A stretch of 64,000 nucleotides of DNA from Cotesia glomerata. Lineage: Eukaryota; Arthropoda; Insecta; Hymenoptera; Braconidae. This document shows positions 31,760-41,194 of the stretch, piece by piece; the first letter of the stretch is position 1; every line of letters begins with the position of its first letter. The stretch spans positions 15,687,101 through 15,751,100 of the forward strand of contig NC_058159.1 of assembly GCF_020080835.1 (NCBI RefSeq), written 5' to 3'. The notes under the pieces were generated by a model that was given only the letters and a program-made list of their open reading frames with translations, did not search any database and was not told the DNA's origin. The translations under genes were made by a program, and so were the position numbers.

Positions 31760-34175
31760 TAGCTGTTACCCGCCCGCTCCGCTGGGCACTTTATAGAATT
31801 GTATTTTTAGATCTAGACTTGAAATTTAATTGGAGTATTATTTTGAATTGCTCAGATTCCAAATTCCATCGGATTGGCCTGTATTTTTTATCCATGTGAT
31901 TATTCTAGCTAAAATTCATTGTAACTTTCAATGTGCAATCACTATAACATTCCTGTATCTTTCTTCCAAAAATGAATATCAATTGACACGAAGAAAAAAA
32001 TTTGAAATGAGCATTGAAAGTTTCAGTTAAAGTTATTGCAGGTCTCATAATTATAGTTGAAATCTTTCTAGCTTAAAGTGCGACTAATTTTGCCTTTGAT
32101 TAAAAATTCCTCCGTGACATTTATTATTCATAGAAAATTATTTGCGCATGGTTTTTATAAATTTTCTTATAATAAGTAGCCAAATTACTTTTCCATACCT
32201 CAAGTGTTTAGAACATGCATTGATTTTAATCTGTTATATTCCTGCGATCCCGTAATAAGAACAATTTATCGATTATGTGATCAATAAAAATAAAATGTAT
32301 GTAAAATTCTTAGTCCGTTGACCGAATAGCTACATGTAATATTAAATTTTGAAAACTTTACAATGACTTTTTCGCCGCTGCCAAAGAGACGATTGTTGAA
32401 AGAAAATATAATTATTAAGAAAGCAAAATATTTAATCCGTTGAACTTGGAGGCCATCCCGGTAATTGCCTGTTTCTCTTAAGATTCTATCAAATTTTATA
32501 TCTGTAGGAACTGTATTCGAAGAATATGAATTTTTTGACGATTGTCACTCCCGCACTCTTATGTGGGGGAGGAATTTCGTAAAATCCTATTCGAAATGAT
32601 TTCTACATTATAAATAAAAGATTCCAACAAAACTTCGAGTCCATAGAAACTATTGATTGGAAATGAGAGATTTTCATTGTTAATGCCCCCGCAATCCCTT
32701 TTGGATTTAAAATTCGAGAAAATCCATTCTCAGCTGAATTTGACATCGTACAAAAAGATTCCTACCAAATTTAGAGTCTGCAGAAGTTACAGTTTGGAAA
32801 TTCAAGTTTTAGATTTTAACACCCACCTCCGCAATCCCTATCGGAAGTAGACTTCTTTGGAATTTGCTTTGAGATGATCTCCTCATGACAAATAAAAGAT
32901 TCCTACCTAATTTCGAGTTTGTAGAAGTTACAGTTTGGAAATGGAAATTTGAAATTTTAACACCCACCCCCGCAATCCCTGTCAGAAGTAGAATTTACTA
33001 AAATCCGTTTTGAGATGATTTCTACATGACATATATAAAAGATTCCTATCAAATTTATAGCTTTTAGAAGCTATATTTCAGAAATTAAGATTTTTTATTG
33101 TCAACACCCACCCCCGCAATCCTTATTCGGGGTGATTTGTCATAAAACCCGCTCTTAAATTATTTCTAAATCATATATAGAAGATTCTTACCAAATTTGG
33201 AGTCTATAAGAGCTATATTTTACAAACGGAGAGTTTTTAGTATTAACGCCCCCGCGATCCCTTTTTGAGGTTGGAATTTGATAAAATTCATTCTTAGCTG
33301 AACTTGACATCATACACGAAGATTCTCACCGAATTCGGAGTCTTTAGGAGTTACAGTTTGAAAATGAAAATTTTAGATTTCAACACAAACCCGTACAATT
33401 CCTATCGGAAGTAAACTTCATTGAAATCCATTTTGAGACGATCTCTAAACACCTACTCCCGCGATCATTATTGGAGTTGATTCGATCGTTGTAAAATCCG
33501 TTCTTAGATCATTTCTATATCACATATAGAAGATTTCTACTAAATTTCGAGCTTATAGAAGCTATAGCTTGGAAATTTAAAATTTTAATTGTATAATAAC
33601 ACCCACCCCCGCAAACTCCTGTGAGGTGAGCTATCTTAAAATTCATTAGAATATTATTTCTACATCTCTAACAGAAAATTCCTACCTAATTTAGAGTCTG
33701 TAGGAGCTATAGCTTAAAAATTAAAAATTTTCATTGTTGATACCCACCCCCGCAATCCTCTGTGGGGTAGGATAGCGTAAAATTCGTTCATAAATTATTT
33801 TTATATCACTTACAGAAAATTTCTACAAAATTTGGAGTCGGTAGGAGCTATAGCTTGAAAATTAAAAATTTTCATTGTTAATACCCACCCCCGCAACCCT
33901 CTGTAGGGTGAGATATTGTAATATTTATTTATAGATTATTTCTACATTTCTTACAGAAGATTCCTACTAAATTTGGAGTCGATAGGAGCTATGGTTTAAA
34001 AACGGGAATTTTTTATTGTTAACGCCCCCGCAACCCCCCTTGTCGATGGAATTTCGTAAAATCCGTTCTTGGCTGACCTCTACTCGGCAAAAGGAATATT
34101 CCTGCCAAATTTCAAGTCTCTAGGTTTTATAGTTCCAGAGATATCGTGATGAGTGACTATCTATATCTATAGAAA
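31758..34175. mobile_element. Element beginning ACTAGCTGTTACCCGCCCGC, with internal satellite
   Basis: The left end, TACTAGCTGTTACCCGCCCG with CTCCGCTGGG just after, matches the start of the element at 44335. The first 200 bases, including GATCTAGACTTGAAATTTAA, also match. The right end runs AGATATCGTGATGAGTGAC into (TA)n. No coding frame is present, so it is non-autonomous. I do not assign a class. Confidence 0.55.
32540..34045. repeat. Degenerate 140-bp tandem array, about 11-12 units
   Basis: The block ACCCACCCCCGCAATCC or a variant recurs at about 32686, 32833, 32971, 33113, 33248, 33390, 33460, 33607, 33747, 33888 and 34022. Spacing is close to 140 bp except for one shortened unit. Between the blocks each unit carries AAGATTCCTACCAAATTT and GGAGTCTGTAGGAGCTATA. 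No frame is open, so this is a non-coding satellite-like expansion. Confidence 0.85.
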
Positions 34176-34198
34176 GTCTCCTATATATATATATATAT

Positions 34199-34261
<63 letters not shown>
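34176..34261. repeat. (TA)n microsatellite
   Basis: Long TA tract separating the 140-bp array element from the next repeat. Confidence 0.95.
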
Positions 34262-34268
<7 letters not shown>

Positions 34269-34345
34269 TATATCAAAAATGCAAGTGGGTACTCAAATGA
34301 AAGCTCGTTATGATTGTAATATCGGGATGAGCTTATATCTTTATA
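34262..34345. repeat. Short repeat shared with 55890-55975
   Basis: GTGGGTACTCAAATGAAAGC and ATCGGGATGAGCTTATATCT occur here and near 55914-55970, each time just after a (TA)n tract. It is probably the end of another element. Confidence 0.75.
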
Positions 34346-34464
34346 AATGTCAATAGTTAAGAAAGTAAAGTACACTTTAACAAATATCATTATACCATTA
34401 AGCAAAATTTCATTTATTATAGTTCGTAATTCTTGGCAGTCATATAGGGACTGCAAGTTGCTAG

Positions 34465-35503
34465 TGTTATGTCCAAGGGCGTTTTTTGAGCGGTAACGTA
34501 AACGGTGGAGGTTTGGACTAACAGTTTAAAGAATACGCAACGGAGGTTTTAATTCCGTTGTTTTAATTATTTTTGTGGGACGTTTTCGATGTACGAATTT
34601 ACCACGCCTTCGTTTGAGACTGTACACGGATTTCTATTAGGAGTAGATGTACTTACTACTTGCTAGATTATTTCTTAGGGTCGGATCCGTGGTTCCGGGG
34701 CTGATCGTAGTGCCTTTTCTTTGATTGGACCCTCTGTTGGTATTTGCAGCGAATGGATGGATTCGGGCTGCTTATTCTAAGGGGTCCTTATTTTACGTAA
34801 TGAACTTATTCGAAACAGATTTCACTTTTCAAGATTTATTTAACAAACATCAAAACCTTTACACTTTCACAATTTTTATTAGATCGAAATTATTTATTAA
34901 TAAATTTTTCTTTATTTTGAGCTAACGTCCTCCAGTCCCCCGTAGGGTAAAGTGCGCAAATTTAGCTATAAAAGATCTTAAGTTACTTATTGACCGAACT
35001 CTCGCCTAAGTGCAGGGCAAATTAGAACTTTGAGGGTCCGGTTCTTTAGATTTTCTTATTGATCAAAATCTCGCCTAAGTGCAGGGCAAATTAAGAACTT
35101 TGAGATTTTGACTCTCTAAATTTTATCTACTGACCGAGCTCTCGCCTAAGTGCAGGGCAAATTAGAACTTTGAGAATCCCGACTCGTAGATATTAATAAC
35201 TAATACGTGGCCTGCCGGTTAAACCGTGTCTGAACTCGTCTTAAGTGCAGCGCAAATTAAGATAAGGGACTTTACAAGGCACGGGCCTGTCAAGTTAAAC
35301 GCGGAAGTCGAATTAACTAACAAAGACCTGGATTTGGCTGTTGATCGCCTTTTTAAAAGCTCGCGGTGCTGAGATTGCAGAAGTCCCCGCTAGTCAACCA
35401 GCAGTCACGTAGCTTACATTTTATTGTGGCTTTCGCGCATGGAGAAGTCTTCCATCTGCGCGGGTGATTTAAATTAAGAAAAAAAATTGAAGTGGACATA
35501 ACA
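34465..35503. repeat. Solo LTR with CTAG target-site duplication
   Basis: The 1039-bp unit starts TGTTATGTCCA and ends TGGACATAACA, a perfect 11-bp terminal inverted repeat of TG...CA form. CTAG flanks both sides (34461-34464 and 35504-35507). It contains four tandem 70-bp units around CTCGCCTAAGTGCAGGGCAA (starts near 35001, 35070, 35141, plus a degenerate copy at 35232). There is no internal retrotransposon sequence, so it probably arose by LTR-LTR recombination. A 4-bp duplication fits gypsy-type integration. Confidence 0.85.
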
Positions 35504-35507
35504 CTAG

Positions 35508-36060
35508 TTTTGATAATTTGTGCATTGAATTTCTTCAACAGAATGCATAACTTGAACAAGTCAATGAGTTTATTTCATCTGCTAGCTTTCAGAATATCAT
35601 TTAATTCAATGCAGAAGAAAAATTACGTGTAGTCAAGCTGATTCGGTGCATTTCAAAATACGATACCATCAACTGGAGCAAAGAGTATGCTCTCTTTAAT
35701 TGAAATTGTTAAAGGGAAAATTCTAATTCAAATAATTTGATAATTATGATTAATAATCAGTTTAAAGTTTCATTGTATTTAAAATTTTTTTTTTTAAATC
35801 TTAGATTTTTTAAAAATTTTTTGTAAGATTAAAATTTTTTTTTGGAAATTTTAATTTTTTTGAAATTTGAATTTTATTGAAAATTTTGATTTCATTGGGA
35901 ATTTCAAATTTTTTTTGAAAAATTTGGCGTTGAAACTTATTTTAGACAAATAAAAATTTGAATATACATTCAATCTGAATTTTATCCCAATTTTTTGTGT
36001 ACTACACTGCGCTACAACTGCTTTTAGTTCATTCAGAAATGCATCCGCGCTAACGCAAAT
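35508..36060. other. AT-rich spacer
   Basis: The first 130 bases continue the sequence interrupted by the solo LTR. Then come A/T-rich runs. Nothing recognised. Confidence 0.5.
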
Positions 36061-36084
36061 TTTCAATTTTTTAAATATTTTTTA

Positions 36085-36356
36085 CTAGGTTAGATAGTAG
36101 CTATTATTATTACTGATGGTAACTGTAACCATCAGGTTATATTAGGAATTACGATTTTGATAATAGTAGTAACTAGTTAAAATAGTAAGAGCTATTATTA
36201 CTGATTACCATCATAATAGTAGCAGTTACCATCAGGATGGTAACTCCTACAATTCAGATAGTTTACATAATTATTTAAATAATATTTACTACTATCGAAT
36301 TCAGTTAATAGATTTTACCATAACCAGATAGTAAACTCTACTATAAAATTTTCTCC
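36085..36356. repeat. Palindrome-rich segment upstream of the transposase exon
   Basis: GATGGTAACTGTAACCATC and several GTAGTAAC, GGTAACT and AGTTACCATC pairs in both orientations form overlapping inverted repeats. The segment ends TTTTCTCCGTGTA immediately before the open frame. It looks like a small foldback element placed at, or truncating, the 5' side of the gene. Confidence 0.55.
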
Positions 36357-37136
36357 GTGTATGAAATCAGTTTCAATTCACCCGAGATACTCAGGAAGGT
36401 TCTACATGATATAGGCTTCACATATACGAAGCGCAACAGTAATCGGTCGCTTGTAGAACAGCCCTACATCATTGCCGCTCGCATTGAGTTTCTAGCGAAG
36501 TACAAAAGAAACTTGAACGCTCTTGAGGCTGCAAGAAACTTGGATGCTTTTGAGGCTGCAAGAAACTTGGACGCCTTTGAGGCTGCAAAAAACTTGGAAA
36601 CCCCTGAGGCTGCAAGAAACTTGGATGCTTCTGAGGCTGCAAGAAACTTGGATGCCCCTGAGGCTGCAAGAAACTTAGATGCTTCTGAGGCTGCAAGAAA
36701 CTTACACGCCCCTGAGGCTACAAGAAACTTGGATGCCCCTGAAGCTGCAAGAAACTTGGATGCTCCTGAGGCTACAAGAAACGGCAATGATATAGAAAAT
36801 GAAGCTAAAAACTTCATTTTCCAAGACGAAACGTGGCTGTATGCAAATGGTACCGGTAAAACCCGAGAGTGGCAAGACTCCAGTACCAGAAGTGTTTCTG
36901 TTAAAAAAGCGTCCACCGGAGCACGGTACATTATATGCCACGCTGGAGGTCGGGATGGTTGGGTTGAGGGAGCTTCTATGTGCATCAAGTCGAAGAGTAA
37001 CCCCAAGAGTCATGAAGACTATCATGGGGAAATGAATAGCGCTACCTTTGAGAAGTGGATGGAGAAAGATCTTCTGCCCAACCTGACTAAGCCATCGATG
37101 ATTGTTATGGACAATGCTTCGTACCATTCGAGTAAG
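36357..37136 (+). pseudogene. DDE transposase exon 1 (first two catalytic aspartates)
   Basis: The frame is open from 36324. The usable start is uncertain; GTG at 36357 and an acceptor-like AATCAG at about 36368 are both possible, so an upstream helix-turn-helix exon may be missing. Early residues (ILRKVLHDIGFTYTKRN, PYIIAARIEFL) match the region before the catalytic core in an IS630/Tc1-mariner-like family common in invertebrates. The 27-bp minisatellite follows, then FQDETWLY (first Asp), HAGGRDGWVEGA, DYHGEMNSATFEKWM, and MDNASYHSSK (second Asp). The exon ends at a GTAAGG donor. A transposase of this type cuts and joins DNA at element ends. This exon is itself intact. Confidence 0.85.
36507..36776 (+). 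repeat. In-frame 27-bp minisatellite, 10 units of RNLDAPEAA
   Basis: Ten consecutive 9-residue units (RNLDAPEAA, RNLDASEAA, RNLDAFEAA and variants) lie between the pre-catalytic region and the DETW motif of the transposase. The frame is kept throughout. The units are also open on the minus strand. In related transposases this point is a short loop, so the array adds 90 residues. Confidence 0.92.
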
Positions 37137-38826
37137 GTAAGGTTTCGAGAATGATTTGATATTATTAATTATTAATAATTAATAATGATTAACCACATTT
37201 GCACATATCACTAGTATACGATATGTTAAGATCTTATTCATTGGAAAATTTTAATAAAGTGAGGTGAAAATTACAGTCTTACTTTTCACATCGTGGGATC
37301 TTGTGATTAATTGCACTTGGCAAACAATGTCGCCAGAGTTTTTTATAGTTCTGAACCAAGCAGTATAGTTATGGTGAGAGTAATAACGATAAATACTTTT
37401 TGTATGATGTGTTTTTTGCTATGCCTTTTAGTTTCATATTTTTCTTTGGTATTTTTCTATTAACGTTTGCATATCTACTATATATTAAAATAACTACCAC
37501 CCACATTAAAGAAATTTTGATTTTACATCTTAAGTGTAATTAAACAGGACTAGAAATGATTAAATAATTAATCTTTCTTAATCATATCAAATCATTTTGT
37601 TCAAACAGGGAAACTACAAATAAATTTTGTTGCTTTAGAAAATTTTTAGATTTTTCAGCTAAAATACTATCTTCAAAATTAATCCACTTTTTACACTTGC
37701 ATTTAAATTTTCTTTCATGAATTTTTACTTACAATTAAAAGAAAGCTCTCTCATTGATGATTTTATTGTATTGTATATTTGGTTCTTCATTAAATCTTTT
37801 ATTGTGGCATTCAGCCCGGATATATTTTTTTCAATCTTTTCTGATGTTATGAATCTCATTAAACTGTGTGTTAATCCTTTTCTTCTTTATATTTTTTAAT
37901 TGACACTTCGTATCATCAGCTTTGTGAGTAATTACCATCCAGAACCAATAAATTTTTATTCTCGTTATTTTATTGTTTTTCTTTTTCCGTTATCTTCACG
38001 TCTTTTCTGACTAACGTTTTCTTTTCTTGGTATATTTCCTCTTTGTCTTATCGTATTTATTTTAAAGTTTTCATTTATATGTTACCTGCTCAACTCTTCT
38101 TTATTATCGTTACCTAATGATATAATAATTAAAAATTCTATAAATGTTATTTTACGTAATATCTGTTATACAATATTAGTCGTATTATCTGATCGATTAC
38201 TAAAAATTTGAGTCTTAGAATAAAATAAATCTTTTTTAGCTGCAAGTAATCGGTTTAGTTGACCCGAAATTCGAATGAGAAATAAAAAAGAAAGTAATAA
38301 TCATATGTCAAAACTTTTTTTACATTCCTATAAATAATAGCACTGATATAAAATCCTAATTCAGTGTAAATATATGTGAAAAATAAAATGGAGTAATATT
38401 AATATATCTGAGATGTTATTAGAAAACCGAGGGCAGTAAGTCTGAACGAGGTGCCATTAGAACGCTCAATAAAGTTCCGCCCTATTAGGCTACTCGGTAG
38501 ACGGAATATCTACTAACAAACTTTTACTGGACTATAGTAGGACCAACCCCAAAGTACGACAACATCTCGGTCTCCAAATTAACTGATTCTACTTTCACTC
38601 CATACTGACTGATATATCAATCAAAGTAGACACTCGAATTTTTTTTCTTATAATATAACTTGCAAGGTTTGCAATAAATTTCAAAGATTTATAATATTAT
38701 TAATGATTGATGAGACGAGCATTTTTCAACATTTGTATATTTTTTTTTTCTTTTATTAAAATGCATATTTGTACTAAGGTAAAAGGTACTGAAATTATTA
38801 TTTTCACTGACATACTTTTTCATCAG
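37137..38826 (+). other. Intron 1 of the composite gene
   Basis: Bounded by GTAAGG and TTTTTCATCAG. AT-rich with no coding frame. 38410-38620 is less AT-rich, with CTCAATAAAGTTCCGCCC-like sequence, and may be an old repeat. Confidence 0.65.
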
Positions 38827-39389
38827 TCCGAGAAGCAGCCGACGAGCAGTTGGAGAGTTCCTGAACTTAAAGAATGGTTAACGCAAGAGGGTATTCCATT
38901 CGATGAGAAGAGCAAAAGGACGGAGCTTTATCAGTTATGCAAGAGGCACAAAAAAATTGTCGAATGCAAAATTGATGGTCTCTGCAAAGGAACTGATCAT
39001 ATCATTCTGAAATCACCACCGTATTGATTTTTTTATAATCCTATTGAGTTAGTTTGGGGTAACTGCAAAAGGTATTATGATGCACATTTAGCACCCGGTG
39101 GTGATTATTCAGATAAAATGGTTATTCAGGTGTGGAATGAAGCATTAGCTACGATCACCCCAGAGATCTGGAGCAAATATGTTGACCACACGAAAAGATT
39201 CTTAGTGACTACAAACGTTTTCATGAGGAAAAATTTGAAGTCAAACTGGTTGATGACACGAATTCTGATGAAAGCGATAGTAGTGATCCTGATGAATCGG
39301 ACATGGACATGGTATCAGTCCTTGGAAGTTATGAAGGAATTGATCAGGAACCCGAATCAGCTCAACGACGACTTTTTGATAATGTTCAG
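38827..39389 (+). pseudogene. DDE transposase exon 2 (catalytic Glu) with acidic C-tail
   Basis: Reads SEKQPTSSWRVPELKEWL, GIPFDEKSKRTELYQL and HIILKSPPY, then TGA at 39025-39027, then FFYNPIELVWG in the same frame, giving the catalytic glutamate (NPIE). Family members normally read PPYHxxLNPIELVW, so the stop falls in a conserved loop. A one-base frame change near 39205 follows. The new frame continues ILSDYKRFHEEKFEV into an acidic tail (DESDSSDPDESDMD) not usual for the family and ends at a phase-0 donor after LFDNVQ. An extra C-terminal tail fits extension into a larger protein. Confidence 0.8.
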
Positions 39390-39441
39390 GTACAGACCAC
39401 ATTCTATTGTATATATACAAACATTTACTCACACAAAAATT

Positions 39442-39510
39442 AGGACGACGGTTGACACTAAAGGCCATCCCTGCAACACTTTCCACTCATGTTGTACTTA
39501 AGCGCTCAAA
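39442..39510 (+). repeat. Dispersed repeat, copy 2 (intron 2)
   Basis: GACGGTTGACACTAAAGGCC followed by ATCCCTGCAAC, the same repeat as at 41718 and 44185. Confidence 0.8.
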
Positions 39511-39638
39511 ATTACTAATTACTAGACTCATTCGGGTGCGCACACGACTCAGTCTGGTGTAAACTAATTTTTCTTCCATTTTTTCTTGCACACGACTGAG
39601 TCTGGTGCCGAAAACGAACCAGTCAGGTATATATATAT

Positions 39639-39994
39639 TAGGGTGTGCCAAAATGTAACTCCCATGGAGGACCTTTTAAAATTGGAATTTTGAGTTCCGC
39701 TTTTAACAGGGGCTGTGTTTGGGCATTTCCTGAGATATTTTGGGGGGAGACGATGTATTTGATTTTCATAATATTTTTTAACAGAAGGTTAGTTTGGGCG
39801 TTTCCGGTGAAAATTCAAAATTTGGCCGGAAGTGCTCAATTAAATCTTCTGGTAAAAATCCTATGAATGATCAAATACATCGTCTCCCCCCAAAATATCT
39901 TAGGAAATGCCCAAATACAGCCCCTGTGAAAAGCGGAATTCAAAATTCCAATTTTAAAAGGTTCTCCACGGGAGTTACATTTTGGCATACCCTA
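39639..39994. mobile_element. Foldback MITE, about 356 bp, in intron 2
   Basis: Left end TAGGGTGTGCCAAAATGTAA and right end TTACATTTTGGCATACCCTA are inverted copies. The inversion continues for about 140 bp per arm around a centre of about 80 bp (shared blocks TTTTAAAATTGGAATTTTGA and GGGGGGAGACGATGTATTTG). It is flanked by TA tracts and has no coding frame. A truncated relative lies at 45703, and related ends at 5990-6030. Confidence 0.88.
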
Positions 39995-40083
39995 TATTTA
40001 TTAATTAATTTATTTATTTATTTTGTACAGACCTATTTTTTCACAAAACCAATTTAATTATTTTTATTGTTTCGATTTTTTAG

Positions 40084-40647
40084 GATAGTAATGAAGATAT
40101 CGACTTAGGCGTATTTGAAAATACAGATGTTACTCTAACGAGAACCCCTGAAATCGATCCCACCAGCGATTTTTCTATCTATGATCAAATAGAATCAGAT
40201 GGTATTGAACACATGGATCTTTCTATCGGCTGTGAAATAGAAATTGAAACAGAGGCAATGAGTGCATCTGATGATTTATCTTACGTCTGTGAGAAGCCTT
40301 CACACTTTATCAATTTGATATACGAACAGGAGTGCAAAGTCGTACATCAAATCATGGAAAATGCTAGAGCAGAAAGAGAGGCTTCTGGAAAAAACGCCAT
40401 GGTTAATGAGACAGAATCGGCTGTAAAGGAACTCCTGAAGCTTCAATATGAAACTAATGGATTCCTTGTCGAAGTCGATTCATCTCTTGCCGAGACTGCC
40501 TTGATGACAGAAAAATCTTCTGTCATTAACTCTGAAGCTAATATTTCTTCCATAAAGTCGTCTTCCTGATCAACTCGAAAGATACCGAGCAACGGACCTG
40601 TACAGGAAGTGAATCATCAAATGGAATTATTCTTCAAAATATACGAG
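40084..40647 (+). pseudogene. Acidic linker exon of the composite gene
   Basis: Starts after TTTTTTAG and reads DSNEDIDLGVFENTDVTL in phase 0. It is rich in E, D, S and T, with a probable helix (QECKVVHQIMENARAERE). A TGA at 40567-40569 interrupts it, but the same frame continues STRKIPSNGPVQEVNHQM to a GTAAGC donor at 40648. The N-terminal parts of SENP/Ulp1 proteases are also acidic and unstructured, so this exon may belong to the protease rather than the transposase. No similarity was recognised in the sequence itself. Confidence 0.6.
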
Positions 40648-41194
40648 GTAAGCAATTATGAATAAAATAAATTAGAGAAAGAGATGACCCTGCAGTTAAT
40701 CCCTAGAAGTAATCACTGTATCTGAGCTAACAATGCTTAATAAATGTTCAAACAGTAACAATATATCATCTATAACATTTTAATTACTTGAACAAGCTGA
40801 AGAAATAAGTTTTTGCCATGGTAATTCATCGGGTCAACTGGTAAAGAGTCATTCTAGCAATTATAAGGTTTATGGTTCGATTTTTTCTCAGCTCCGAATA
40901 TTTTTTGATACCTCTAGCCTACTCATGGCTGATCAAATCAATTTTTTTCTTCCCCGAAAGGAATTTTGAACGTGTATCAGAAGAACGGTTTTTTAAATTT
41001 CTTTGATAGCAATGTCTCTTAAACGAACTGATGTTAATAGTCTTTTGTAACTTTCTTTAATCAAATCAAAAACAACAATTCCGTTGAAAACTGTGGAACA
41101 CTGTCAAATGCAATTGTGAAAATCTTGAAGTTACTTCCTTAAAAATAGGAGAGCACAATTTTCAATGCATTAAAATTGTTTTTTTCTTTTCCAG

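Noticed and set aside
31558..31899. 113-codon frame rich in Tyr-Ile repeats
   Set aside because: It is a read-through of the (TA)n microsatellite; the same applies to 55744-55941 and 44263-44493.
31676..34261. Possible CRISPR-like array (regular 140-bp units)
   Set aside because: Units are diverged along their whole length with no repeat-spacer alternation, and the organism is an animal.
36464..37006. 180-codon minus-strand frame over the minisatellite
   Set aside because: The 27-bp unit lacks stops on both strands, and the plus strand carries the recognisable transposase motifs.
37717..37899. 60-codon hydrophobic frame in intron 1
   Set aside because: AT-rich chance frame with no start context or similarity.
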